The notes beneath the pieces are model-generated. The model saw only the letters and a list, made by a program, of their open reading frames with translations. It was not told the origin of the DNA and did no database searches. This document shows positions 38,414-47,112 of a stretch of DNA of 64,000 nucleotides, one piece after another (position 1 is the first letter of the stretch; the number at the start of each line of letters is the position of its first letter). The stretch spans positions 462,140 through 526,139 of the forward strand of contig NZ_BMUT01000002.1 of the NCBI RefSeq assembly GCF_014650335.1, written 5' to 3'. Position numbers and translations under genes: made by a program. Origin of the DNA: Streptomyces hiroshimensis (GTDB lineage Bacteria; Actinomycetota; Actinomycetes; Streptomycetales; Streptomycetaceae).

Positions 38414-40315
38414 TTAGCGCCGCGTGACGGTCCGCCGGGCGGTCGGTTCCGCGCCGATGCGGAAGCGGAGGCGGCAGATCACCGCGTCCGTGTCCCGGCG
38501 CACCGCGTGCGCCACGACCGCGCCGCGCTGGTTCTGCAGCAGCCGCTGCCAGATGTGGGCGGGCTCGACCTCGGGGATCAGGACCGTGACGCGGTTGTCG
38601 GGGTGCCGGGCGGTGAGCTCGTGGACGTAGTCGACGATGGGGCGGCCCAGCGCGCGCGTGGGCGCGGGCAGTTCGACCAGGTCGACGCCCGGGTTCCACA
38701 GCTCCCAGTCGCGCCGCAGGGACTCGGCGGCCCGCGCCCCCTCCGCGTCGGGCTGGACGGCGGTCACCGCGACCACCTCGTCGCCCAGCGACACGGCGGC
38801 GGTCAGGGCCTTGCTGGTCAGCCGGGAGAGGGAGGAGACGGGCACGACGACCACGCTGTGGCAGCGGCGCGGCGCCTCGGGCACCCGGCCGAGCCCCAGC
38901 CGCTCGCCGATCCGCCCGTACGCGCGGTGGACGGTCTCGAAGGCCAGCACGATCAGCGGCAGCGCCAGGACGATCAGCCAGGCGCCCTCCTCGAACTTCG
39001 TGGCCGTGACCACGACCGCCGACACGCCCGTCAGCAGCGCGCCGAAGCCGTTGAGGCACGCCTTGCCGCGCCAGCCGGCCGAGCGCTCCCGCCGCCAGTG
39101 CCGCACCATGCCCACCTGGCAGATGGTGAAGCCCACGAACACCCCGATCGCGAACAGCGGCACGAGGGTGTTGACGTCGCCGCCGGAGAAGACCAGCAGC
39201 AGCGCGGACACGGCGGCCAGGGCCAGCACGCCGTGCCGGTGCACCTGCCGGTCGGCCTTGAGGCCGAAGACGTGCGGCAGGTAGTTGTCCCGGGCCAGCA
39301 GGGCCATCAGGACCGGCAGCCCGCCGAAGGAGGTGTTCGCGGCCAGCGCCAGCAGGACGACGGTGGCGAACTGCACCACGTAGAAGGCCCAGTTGTGGCC
39401 GAGCGAGGCGTCGGCGAGCTGGGCGAGGACGGTGACGCCCTCGGCCGGCTGCAGGTGGAAGCGGCCGATCAGCACCGACAGGCCGATCAGCATGACGCCC
39501 AGCAGGGCGCCGAGCGCGACCTCCGTGCGCTGGGCCCGCCGCTGCGCCGGGGCGCGGAAGGACGGCACGGCGTTGGCCACGGCCTCCACGCCGGTCAGGG
39601 CGGAGCAGCCCGCGGCGAAGGCCTTCAGGAGCAGCAGCGCGCCGACGGACGTGGCGTTGCCGGTGAGCACGGAGGCGTGCCCGGCAGCGGCTTCGGTGCT
39701 CGCGGGCGCGTCCCGCAGCAGCCCGGCCACGATCATCGTCAGGACCGAGCCGACGAAGACGGCCGTCGGCACCATGAACCACTTCGCGGACTCCACGATG
39801 CCGCGCAGGTTCACCCCGGTCACCAGGGCCAGCACGGCCAGGCAGATCCACAGCCGGTCGCCGTAGAGGGAGGGGAAGGCGGAGGTCAGGGCCGCGACGC
39901 CGGCCGTGACCGACACGGCCACGTTCAGCACGTAGTCCAGCACCAGGGAGGCCGCGGTCACCAGGGCGGTGCGCCGGCCCAGATGACGCTTGGCGACCGC
40001 GTACGAGCCGCCGCCGTCCGGGAACGCCGCGATGACCTGCCGGTAGGAGGCGACGAGCACCGCCAGCAGGGCGGCGATCGCGAGCGTGACCGGGAGCGTG
40101 AAGCCCAGCCCGTACGCACCCGCCGCGGCCAGCACCAGGACGATCGACTCGGGGCCGTAGGCCACCGACGCCATCGCGTCCAGGGACAGGGCCGCGAGTC
40201 CCTGAGTGGCCGTCAGCCGGTGCCGGTCCTCGGCGGACGGCCGCGCGGCGCCGGTATCCGGCGGTTCCTCGTCGGCCCCCCCGGGCCGCTGGTTCGCATG
40301 CGCGAGCAGGGACAT
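38414..40315 (-). CDS. kimA: KimA-type potassium/proton symporter (APC superfamily)
   Basis: A 633-residue transporter with 12 helices and a cytoplasmic C-terminal domain. It strongly resembles KimA of Bacillus: SLDAMASVAYGPES in helix 1, SYRQVIAAFPDGGGSYAVAK, LVLDYVLNVAVSVTAG, and LLLLKAFAAGCSALTGVEAVANAVPSF. The C-terminal universal-stress-like domain includes CHSVVVVPVSSLSRLTSKAL. In Bacillus it imports K+ and is inhibited by c-di-AMP; the same is inferred here. ATG 40315 with GGAGG upstream. The insertion remnant ends just past its stop codon. Confidence 0.85.
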   Translation of the reverse strand: MSLLAHANQRPGGADEEPPDTGAARPSAEDRHRLTATQGLAALSLDAMASVAYGPESIVLVLAAAGAYGLGFTLPVTLAIAALLAVLVASYRQVIAAFPDGGGSYAVAKRHLGRRTALVTAASLVLDYVLNVAVSVTAGVAALTSAFPSLYGDRLWICLAVLALVTGVNLRGIVESAKWFMVPTAVFVGSVLTMIVAGLLRDAPASTEAAAGHASVLTGNATSVGALLLLKAFAAGCSALTGVEAVANAVPSFRAPAQRRAQRTEVALGALLGVMLIGLSVLIGRFHLQPAEGVTVLAQLADASLGHNWAFYVVQFATVVLLALAANTSFGGLPVLMALLARDNYLPHVFGLKADRQVHRHGVLALAAVSALLLVFSGGDVNTLVPLFAIGVFVGFTICQVGMVRHWRRERSAGWRGKACLNGFGALLTGVSAVVVTATKFEEGAWLIVLALPLIVLAFETVHRAYGRIGERLGLGRVPEAPRRCHSVVVVPVSSLSRLTSKALTAAVSLGDEVVAVTAVQPDAEGARAAESLRRDWELWNPGVDLVELPAPTRALGRPIVDYVHELTARHPDNRVTVLIPEVEPAHIWQRLLQNQRGAVVAHAVRRDTDAVICRLRFRIGAEPTARRTVTRR

Positions 40316-40535
40316 TCTGTTCGTACCTCCGTGAGTGGGACGCCCAGCGTGCAGCCGCTCCCGCGCGCGTGCGCACGGCCTTGGCGGCCTCTTGGCGGGT
40401 TCCGGGGGGATCTTCACGCGTTCTTGACGGCCCGGGCCGGATTACGTCAGCAGGGCGTAAGGGTTGGCCCGAACAGCGTCAGCGCTCCGTCAACAGCGGG
40501 CGGTCCGCCCCCGGCCCGGGCCTAGCGTCACGAGC

Positions 40536-41135
40536 ATGGGACGGCGACAGCCCTTGAGGGTGCGGGCAGGCGGGCACGGCACGCACGTACGGCGGACGCA
40601 GGCGCAGCCGCCGGGCGGCGAGGTCCTCGCCCACGACCGCGAGTGGCTGCGCGAGGCGCGGGCCGCCTGGTACTGCGGAACAGGCCTCGCGGGCGTCCTC
40701 GTCCTCGCCGACCTCGGCCGGGGCAGCCTCGACGGGCCGCGCGGCGCCTGCTGGACCGTGCTCGGGGCCCTGCTCGTGGCCGTGCTGCTGCCGCACCGGG
40801 TCACCGCCGGCGACGGCTGGCTCGCCGTGCGCGGCGTGCTGGGCGAGAAGCGCGTCCGCACCGACCTGCTGACGCAGGTGCGCCGCGCGGACGGCATGAC
40901 ACCGCGCCTCGTGCTGCGGGACGCCGGGGGCGGCCGTGTGGAGCTGGACCCGCAAGTCCTCGTCGCCAACCCGCTGCTGTGGCACCGGCTGGACGCGGGG
41001 GCCCGCCGCTCACGGCAGAGCGGGCTGCTGCGGGAAGGCGGGGCGGCGCTGGCGGAGCTCACGGAACGGATCGACGGCGAGGGAGCGCGGCGGCTGCTGG
41101 ACAGCTGTGGCTTCTCCAGCCTGCCCGGCTCATGA
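40536..41135 (+). CDS. Hypothetical membrane-associated protein
   Basis: A 199-residue protein. It has a basic N-terminus, two adjacent hydrophobic helices at about residues 45-85 (AAWYCGTGLAGVLVLADLG and ACWTVLGALLVAVLLP), then a beta-rich cytoplasmic domain (AVRGVLGEKRVRTDLLTQVRRADGMTPRLVLRDAGGGRVELDP) like the PH-type domains found in small actinobacterial membrane proteins. I cannot name a function. It is divergent from kimA and convergent with the SDR gene. Confidence 0.6.
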   Translation: MGRRQPLRVRAGGHGTHVRRTQAQPPGGEVLAHDREWLREARAAWYCGTGLAGVLVLADLGRGSLDGPRGACWTVLGALLVAVLLPHRVTAGDGWLAVRGVLGEKRVRTDLLTQVRRADGMTPRLVLRDAGGGRVELDPQVLVANPLLWHRLDAGARRSRQSGLLREGGAALAELTERIDGEGARRLLDSCGFSSLPGS

Positions 41136-41164
41136 GGGCAACGGGGCCCGGGGCGGAGCCCCGG

Positions 41165-42091
41165 TCACACCCAGGTGTACGTCACGCCCGTCAGCCGCTC
41201 CGACGCGGCCCAAAGGCCCGCGCTCGCACGGTCGTTACGCGTCCAGGGCGCCCGGACCGCCCGCCGCGTAGGCGTCCGGCTGCGGAATTCGAAGCGCGGG
41301 CCGAAGTAGTCGTCCTGCCGGACGTCCTGCGACGTGGCCGCGTAGAGCGTGGGCAGGGCGCCGTTCTCCGGGCTCTGCGCGAAGAGCCGGTTGCCGAGCT
41401 CGACGATGCGCTCGGCGACTTCCCGGCCCTCCATCCGCACCCCGGCCGTCTGCAGGTTGGTCGCCGCGTAGCCCGGGTGCGCGGCGACGGCGACGACCCG
41501 CGAGCCCTCCGCCGTCAGCCGCTGCGCGAGCTCGTGCGTGAAGAGCAGGTTGGCGCTCTTGGAGCGGCCGTAGGCGATCCAGCGGCGGTAGCGGTGCTCC
41601 ATGTTGAGATCGCGCGGGTCGACCGTCCCCAGGACGTGCAGCCCGCTGGAGACGGTGACGACCCGCGCGCCGTGCCCGGCTTCCCGCAGTCTCGGCAACA
41701 GCAGCCCGGTCAGCGCGAAATGGCCGAGATGGTTCGTGCCGAACTGCATCTCGAAGCCGTCGACCGTGCGGCGCTGCGGCAGCGCCATCACCCCGGCGTT
41801 GTTGATCAGCAGGTCCAGCCGGTCGCCGGGGAGGTCCGCCGCGAAGGCCCGGACGGAGGAGAGGTCCGCGAGGTCCAGCGGGGCGAACTGCACGTCGGCG
41901 CCGGGCGCCGCCGCCCGCACCCGCTCCTCGGCCGCCTTGCCGCGCGTGGCGTCCCTGCAGGCCAGGATCACCCGCGCGCCGCGGCGGGCCAGCTCGCGGG
42001 CGGTGACGAGGCCGATGCCGCTGTTGGCGCCGGTGACCACCGCCGTGCGGCCGCTCTGGTCGGGGATCTCGCTCGCGTTCCATCCAGTCAC
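41165..42091 (-). CDS. Short-chain dehydrogenase/reductase
   Basis: A 308-residue NAD(P)-dependent oxidoreductase. The nucleotide motif is VVTGANSGIGLVTARELARRGARVILACRD. The structural NNAG motif is LLINNAGVMALP, and the catalytic triad is Ser in VVTVSSGLH with YGRSKSANLLF (Y-x-x-x-K). It belongs to the retinol-dehydrogenase/WWOX-like set common in Streptomyces. Substrate unknown. GTG 42091 with AGGAG upstream. Confidence 0.92.
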   Translation of the reverse strand: MTGWNASEIPDQSGRTAVVTGANSGIGLVTARELARRGARVILACRDATRGKAAEERVRAAAPGADVQFAPLDLADLSSVRAFAADLPGDRLDLLINNAGVMALPQRRTVDGFEMQFGTNHLGHFALTGLLLPRLREAGHGARVVTVSSGLHVLGTVDPRDLNMEHRYRRWIAYGRSKSANLLFTHELAQRLTAEGSRVVAVAAHPGYAATNLQTAGVRMEGREVAERIVELGNRLFAQSPENGALPTLYAATSQDVRQDDYFGPRFEFRSRTPTRRAVRAPWTRNDRASAGLWAASERLTGVTYTWV

Positions 42092-42228
42092 GTCTGCTGC
42101 GCTCCTCTGCGGTCCGCACCCGGCCCATACGCGTCAGTAGCCCTCGTAGGTCCCAGCGTAGGCGAGGCCGCGGCCGTGCAGGACGGGCATTCGCCCGATA
42201 CGGTGGCCCGCGCGCGGGGCGCCCCCGC

Positions 42229-42642
42229 TCAGCGCAGCCGGACCGTATACGCCGGGACCGAGACCGCCGCGTCGTCCAGGCACCTGCCGTCCGTCAGGTC
42301 GAAGCGGCGCCCGGCCGGCGGCGAGGCGACGTACGCCCGCCCGCCCGCCGAGCCGAGCGGCCCGCGCGCGAGGACGTACGCGCCGCTGAACGGGTCCTGG
42401 TTGCCTATCGCGTACGCCCGTCCGGCCCGGTCGAGGAAGACGGCGGCCTGCTGGCCGTCCGGCAGCAGGACCGCCACGCCCCGCCCGGGCCGCAGATCGC
42501 CCAGCTCGCACAAGGCGTGCCACCGGCCCCCCAGGAGCGCTTCGACGCGTACGGACACGGCTGCGGATACGGCTGCGGAAGCAGAGGCCGGTGCGGCCAC
42601 CGGTGCGGGCACGTGCGGCAGCTGCTCGGGTGCGACGGTCAT
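42229..42642 (-). CDS. nirD: NirD-like small subunit of nitrite reductase (orphan)
   Basis: A 137-residue protein with the NirD Rieske-like fold: GRWHALCELGDLRPGRGVAVLL, AYAIGNQDPFSGAYVLARG and VASPPAGRRFDLTDGRCLDD. As in other NirD proteins, the Rieske cysteine/histidine ligands are missing. The first about 30 residues are an Ala/Pro linker. NirD partners with NirB to reduce nitrite to ammonium, but no nirB is in the window. Start ATG 42642; an open frame to 42756 adds nothing family-like. Confidence 0.75.
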   Translation of the reverse strand: MTVAPEQLPHVPAPVAAPASASAAVSAAVSVRVEALLGGRWHALCELGDLRPGRGVAVLLPDGQQAAVFLDRAGRAYAIGNQDPFSGAYVLARGPLGSAGGRAYVASPPAGRRFDLTDGRCLDDAAVSVPAYTVRLR

Positions 42643-42845
42643 CGCGGGAGGTCCCTTCGGGAGAGCGGACAGGGACGGTGGGGGAGCGGGCTGCGGAGTG
42701 CCCAGAACTGTGGCACAGCCGCCGCCGTCTGTCGCCACCGTGGCACACCTTTTCACCGCCGCCGTGTCGTTCGTGTGTCCGAGTCCCGCCGGGGCTGCGG
42801 CCCTGTTCCGCGGGCGAGTTGGGCGGAGCCCGTACGATCGCCGGG

Positions 42846-43631
42846 GTGACCACCGACATATCGCTGTCGACCCTGCTCGTGCTCTGCCTCGCCGCGGCCG
42901 CGGCGGGGTGGATCGACGCGGTGGTGGGCGGCGGCGGCCTCCTGCAGCTCCCGGCGCTCATGGTGGGCCTGCCGCACGTGCCGCCCGCGCACGTCCTCGG
43001 CACCAACAAGGCCGTGGCCATCTGCGGCACCGCGGCGGCGGCCGTCGCCTACGCCCGGCGCGCGCCGGTGAACCCGCGCACGGCCCTGCGCATCGGCCTG
43101 GCCGCGCTCGGCGGCTCGCTCGCCGGGGCGGTCTTCGCGACCGGCATCAGCAACGCCGTCCTGCGCCCCCTGATCATGGCCATCCTGCTGGCCGTGCTCG
43201 CCTTCGTGCTGCTGCGCCCCACCTTCGGCACGACCGCGCCCTCCACCGAGCCGGTCTCCCGGCGCCGCGCCCTCGCCGCGGTCCTCGTCGCCGGCCTCGG
43301 CATCGGCTTCTACGACGGCCTCATAGGGCCGGGCACCGGCACCTTCCTCGTGCTCACCCTCGCCGGGATCCTCCACATGGACCTGGTGACGGCCTCCGGC
43401 ACCGCCAAGATCGTCAACGTCTGCACCAACGTGGGCGCCCTCGTCACCTTCTCCCTCCACGACTCCGTGATCTGGCAGGTCGCCGCGCCCATGGCGCTGT
43501 TCAACCTCACCGGCGGCGCGGTGGGGGCCCGGATGGCGCTCAAGCGGGGCAGCGGCTTCGTCCGGGCGGTGCTCCTCGTGGTGGTCGTATCGCTGGTGTG
43601 CAAGCTGGGCTACGACCAGTGGGGCGGCTGA
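42846..43631 (+). CDS. TauE/SafE-family sulfite/anion exporter
   Basis: A 261-residue membrane protein with eight hydrophobic helices and the family repeat motif: GWIDAVVGGGGLLQLPALMVG ... GTNKAV in the first half and GFYDGLIGPGTGTFLVLTLAG ... ASGTAKIVN in the second. TSUP proteins move sulfur-containing or organic anions. Start GTG 42846; no better start is seen. Transcribed away from nirD. Confidence 0.9.
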   Translation: MTTDISLSTLLVLCLAAAAAGWIDAVVGGGGLLQLPALMVGLPHVPPAHVLGTNKAVAICGTAAAAVAYARRAPVNPRTALRIGLAALGGSLAGAVFATGISNAVLRPLIMAILLAVLAFVLLRPTFGTTAPSTEPVSRRRALAAVLVAGLGIGFYDGLIGPGTGTFLVLTLAGILHMDLVTASGTAKIVNVCTNVGALVTFSLHDSVIWQVAAPMALFNLTGGAVGARMALKRGSGFVRAVLLVVVVSLVCKLGYDQWGG

Positions 43632-43752
43632 CCGGAGGACAGCGGGAGGTAAAGCAGGAGGTAAAGCGATAGGGAAATCGGCCCGGCGCGATCCCGTCCA
43701 CAGCAGATGCGGTTAGCCTGTCGACTACCTTCCTGACGTGGTGGGGGTTCTC

Positions 43753-44694
43753 GTGCGTTTCTCCCGGTGGGGCCGGGTCCGATGGGTCCGGGCCGTGCTC
43801 GCGGGGCTCTATGTCGTCACCCTCGCGGCGGCCGTGCCCCGGGGGGCCGGAGGCCATGGCCGGGAGGGCAGCTGGTCCAGCGAGGAGGCCCGCCGGTTCT
43901 GGGGACCGACGCGGATGGAGCAGTCCGTCAAAAGCGGCGGCAGCAGTGACGACGACGCCGACGGTGACGCCGCGCCCCCCGCACAGCGCATCACCGGCAG
44001 CGCCCGCCACTTCGACGGCGTGCCGTCCGTGGGCGTGCTGTTCTCCGTCGGCGAGGACATGCGCGACCACCACTGCACGGCCAGCGTGGTGCACAGCCCC
44101 AAGGGCAATCTGATCGTCACGGCCGGGCACTGCTCCGTCGGCTCCGACGCCGCGTTCGTCCCCGGCTACCGGGCCGGCGCCGACCGCCAGCCGTACGGGG
44201 TGTGGGCCGTGGACCGCGCCTTCACCGACCCCCGCCGCTCCGACGCGGGCGAGGGCTCCGACCTGGACTTCGCCTTCGCCACCCTCAGACCCGACGGCCG
44301 CGGCCGCCAGGTGGAGCGCGTCACCGGCGCCAACCGCCTGGTCCGCACCCCCGGCTACGTCAACCGGGTCACGGTCATCGGCTATCCCGACGCCGACGAC
44401 GACCCCGCCGACCAGGCGATCCGCTGCACGGCCATGACCACCCGCCTCGACGACCGCCGCCAGCTGAGGATGCGCTGCGACGGCTACGTCTCGGGCACCT
44501 CCGGCAGCCCCTGGCTCGCCCACTTCGACGAGCGCACGAAGACGGGCGACCTCGTCGGGGTCCTCGGCGGTCTGAACGGCGGCGGGCCGGAGGGGGAGGA
44601 GAGCGCGCAGATCTCCTACAGCCCGGTCAACGACGACGAGATCTTCAAGCTGTACCTGGACGCCATAAACGGCCGGGAGCCGGTCAGGAACTAG
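43753..44694 (+). CDS. Secreted trypsin-like serine protease
   Basis: A 313-residue protein with an N-terminal signal or anchor helix (residues about 12-30, VLAGLYVVTLAAAVPRGAGG), a pro-like acidic linker, and a chymotrypsin-fold catalytic domain. The triad is complete: His in VTAGHCSVGS, Asp in SDLDFAFATL, Ser in GYVSGTSGSPWL. A cysteine pair (HHCTA with GHC) forms the usual disulphide. GTG 43753 follows a GGGGG tract. Target proteins unknown; secretion is expected. Confidence 0.86.
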   Translation: MRFSRWGRVRWVRAVLAGLYVVTLAAAVPRGAGGHGREGSWSSEEARRFWGPTRMEQSVKSGGSSDDDADGDAAPPAQRITGSARHFDGVPSVGVLFSVGEDMRDHHCTASVVHSPKGNLIVTAGHCSVGSDAAFVPGYRAGADRQPYGVWAVDRAFTDPRRSDAGEGSDLDFAFATLRPDGRGRQVERVTGANRLVRTPGYVNRVTVIGYPDADDDPADQAIRCTAMTTRLDDRRQLRMRCDGYVSGTSGSPWLAHFDERTKTGDLVGVLGGLNGGGPEGEESAQISYSPVNDDEIFKLYLDAINGREPVRN

Positions 44695-44742
44695 CGCGCC
44701 GACCAGTGGCCGAGCCGGCCAGTGCGCTGACCGGTGCGCCGA

Positions 44743-45441
44743 CTAGCGCGCCGGCCCGTCCGCCAGCGCCTGCTGCACTCCCGGCTCACGCGGCCCCAGG
44801 AACTGCGGCCCCGGCCGCACGATCGCATCCAGCGCCGCCTTCCCCGAGGCGAACACCTCGCGCGCACCGCCCGCGTACCAGGTGACGTCGTGCTTGGCGG
44901 TCACGCCCACCCCGTACGCGTCGACGCCCGCGGCCCCGCACAGCGCCAGCGCCCGCCGGATGTGGAAGTCCTGGGTGACCAGCACCGCCTTCTTCACCCC
45001 GAAGATGCGGACGGCGCGTGTGCACGAATCCCAGGTGTCGAAGCCCGCGAAGTCGCTCACGATCCGCCCCGAGGGCACCCCGCGGTCCGTCAGGTACTTG
45101 CGCATCGCATCCGGCTCGTCGTACTCCGCGCGGCTGTTGTCGCCGGTGACCAGCACGACGCGGACCTTGCCCGCCCGGTACAGCTCGACGGCCGCGTCCA
45201 GGCGGTGCGCCAGATAGGGGGAGGGCTCGCCCTCCCACAGGCCCGCGCCGAAGACGATGGCGACCGGCGCCGCCGGCACGTCCGCAACGGTCCGCAGACG
45301 CGGCTCCGCCGCCGCGTACACCCACGTCACCGGCAGCAGCCCGAGCACGCAGCCGGCCACGGCCGCCCACAGCAGCCGCCGTCTCTCCCGCCGCGTCCGC
45401 GGCATCCGCACCCGCATCCGCAGTACGCGGCCCCGCACCAT
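44743..45441 (-). CDS. SanA/YdcF-like membrane protein (DUF218)
   Basis: A 232-residue protein. After a basic start there is one membrane helix ([21 protein letters not shown]). The DUF218 domain follows: [69 protein letters not shown] and [16 protein letters not shown]. In enterobacteria SanA affects envelope permeability to vancomycin. The exact activity here is not known. Start ATG 45441, 9 bases after GGGGAGG, rather than ATG 45450. Confidence 0.87.
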   Translation of the reverse strand: MVRGRVLRMRVRMPRTRRERRRLLWAAVAGCVLGLLPVTWVYAAAEPRLRTVADVPAAPVAIVFGAGLWEGEPSPYLAHRLDAAVELYRAGKVRVVLVTGDNSRAEYDEPDAMRKYLTDRGVPSGRIVSDFAGFDTWDSCTRAVRIFGVKKAVLVTQDFHIRRALALCGAAGVDAYGVGVTAKHDVTWYAGGAREVFASGKAALDAIVRPGPQFLGPREPGVQQALADGPAR

Positions 45442-45575
45442 GTCGATCATCCTCCCCGTCGACCGGTAAGGACGTCCCAAAGGCCCCCCGGGTTCCCGCT
45501 CCGCCCCGGCCGGGTTCCCGCTCCGCCCCAGCTCACGCCGTCGCTGCTGTCACACCCGCCGGTTACCGTCGGGGT

Positions 45576-46934
45576 ATGAACGCAGCGGCACGCACACCCG
45601 GCGAGAAGCCCGTCATCGCCGGATACGACGAGCAGGACCTGGAGCGCTGGGCCCCCGAGCCGGACAAACGCCCCGGGCGCACCGCCTTCCAGCGGGACCG
45701 GGCCCGCGTGCTGCACTCGGCGGCCCTGCGCCGGCTGGCCGGCAAGACCCAGGTCGTCACGCCCGGCGTCAGCGCCCAGGCCTGGGACGCCAGCCCCCGC
45801 ACCCGCCTCACGCACTCCCTGGAGTGCGCCCAGGTGGGCCGCGAGCTCGGCGCGGCGCTCGGCTGCGACCCCGATCTGGTGGAGGCCGCCTGCCTCGCGC
45901 ACGACATGGGCCACCCCCCGTTCGGCCACAACGGCGAGGAGGCGCTCAACGAATTCGCCGCTCCGTGCGGCGGCTTCGAGGGCAACGCCCAGTCGCTGCG
46001 CCTGCTCACCCGCCTGGAGCCCAAGCGGTTCGTCCCCAGCGAGCGCACCGGCGAGCTCGTCAGCGTCGGCCTCAACCTCACCCGGGCCGCTCTCGACGCC
46101 GCCACCAAGTACCCCTGGCCGCGCGGCGGCCACCCCACCGACCCGGCCTCCCGCAAGTTCGGCGTCTACGAGGACGACCTCCCCGTCTTCACCTGGCTGC
46201 GGCAGGGCGCCCCCGAGGGGCGGCAGAGCTTCGAGGCCCAGGTCATGGACTGGTCCGACGACGTCGCCTACTCCGTGCACGACGTCGAGGACGGCCTGCA
46301 CGCCGGCCACCTCGACCCCAATGTGCTGCTGGCCGAGCCCGAGCGGCAGGACGTCTTCGCCGTCGCCGCCGGCCGCTACGCCCCGGGGGCCGGGCCCGAA
46401 GAGCTCGCCGAGGCCCTCGACCGCCTGCTGGAGCAGGAGTGGTGGCCGCACGGCTACGACGGATCCGCCGTCGCCCAGGCCCGCCTCAAGGACGCCACCA
46501 GCCAGCTCATCGGCCGCTTCTGCCTGGCCGCGGAGAGCGCCACACGCGCCGCATGGGGGTACCTCCCAGGCCGTTCAGGCTCTGGGGGAGGGCCCGGTCG
46601 GCTCACGCGTTACGGGGCCGAGCTCGTCGTCCCCCGCGAAACCCGCCTCGAATGCGCCGTCTTGAAGGCCGTGGCCGACCGCTATGTGATGCAGCGCCCG
46701 GACCAGGAGAAGCTCCGCGCCGACCAGCGCGTCGTCATCGCCGAGCTCGCCGAGGCCCTCACCGCCCGTGCCCCCGACGGCCTCGACCCGCAGTTCCGCT
46801 CCCTCTACGCGGCCGCCGCGGACGACGCCGGACGCCAGCGCGCCGTCGTCGACCAGATCGCCGCCCTGACCGACGTCTCCGCGCGCTCCCTCCTCGCCCG
46901 CCTCACCGACGGACGTGCTGTGGCAGAAGGGTGA
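45576..46934 (+). CDS. dgt: dGTP triphosphohydrolase-like protein with in-frame repeat insertion
   Basis: A deoxyguanosinetriphosphate triphosphohydrolase-like HD enzyme that splits dNTP to nucleoside and triphosphate. It shows HD-domain signatures [32 protein letters not shown] and [17 protein letters not shown] with metal-ligand Asp. The 452 residues include an alien segment, [18 protein letters not shown], read from a short Streptomyces repeat at 46554-46590. The frame is preserved, so the gene may still work, the loop being far from the HD motifs in sequence. ATG 45576. The next genes, a flavoprotein and dnaG, follow on the same strand. Confidence 0.92.
   Translation: MNAAARTPGEKPVIAGYDEQDLERWAPEPDKRPGRTAFQRDRARVLHSAALRRLAGKTQVVTPGVSAQAWDASPRTRLTHSLECAQVGRELGAALGCDPDLVEAACLAHDMGHPPFGHNGEEALNEFAAPCGGFEGNAQSLRLLTRLEPKRFVPSERTGELVSVGLNLTRAALDAATKYPWPRGGHPTDPASRKFGVYEDDLPVFTWLRQGAPEGRQSFEAQVMDWSDDVAYSVHDVEDGLHAGHLDPNVLLAEPERQDVFAVAAGRYAPGAGPEELAEALDRLLEQEWWPHGYDGSAVAQARLKDATSQLIGRFCLAAESATRAAWGYLPGRSGSGGGPGRLTRYGAELVVPRETRLECAVLKAVADRYVMQRPDQEKLRADQRVVIAELAEALTARAPDGLDPQFRSLYAAAADDAGRQRAVVDQIAALTDVSARSLLARLTDGRAVAEG
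46554..46590 (+). repeat. Short Streptomyces repeat inserted in dgt
   Basis: A 37-base element, TGGGGGTACCTCCCAGG followed by CCGTTCAGG and CTCTGGGGGAG, normally seen between genes. CTCCCAG can pair with CTGGGGGAG. It lies inside dgt and keeps the frame, adding about 12 Gly/Ser/Pro-rich residues. A reverse-strand relative lies at 29209-29240. Confidence 0.8.
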
Positions 46935-47037
46935 CCGAATGTCCACAGAATCCGAGGACTTCCCCCACACCTTGCGGGTACTGACCCGTCCGGGGTAGTC
47001 CCTCTTCCGGCGGCGGGCCCCGTGCGGCAACCTCTGC

Positions 47038-47056
47038 ACGGGCGATTCCGGCCGGG
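47038..47056. promoter_or_regulatory. Conserved motif ACGGGCGATTCCGGCCGGG, copy 1
   Basis: This 19-base word is repeated exactly at 60711-60729 and in shortened form (ACGGGTGATTCCG) at 61441-61453. All three lie upstream of genes on the plus strand (here 57 bases before the flavoprotein start). An 11-bp direct repeat CAGACGCACTG follows near 47073. A shared regulator site is inferred. Confidence 0.45.
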
Positions 47057-47112
47057 GGCGGTTCACCGCAGACGCACTGCAGACGCACTGCGTGGCAGCG
47101 AGGAGGCAGCAA

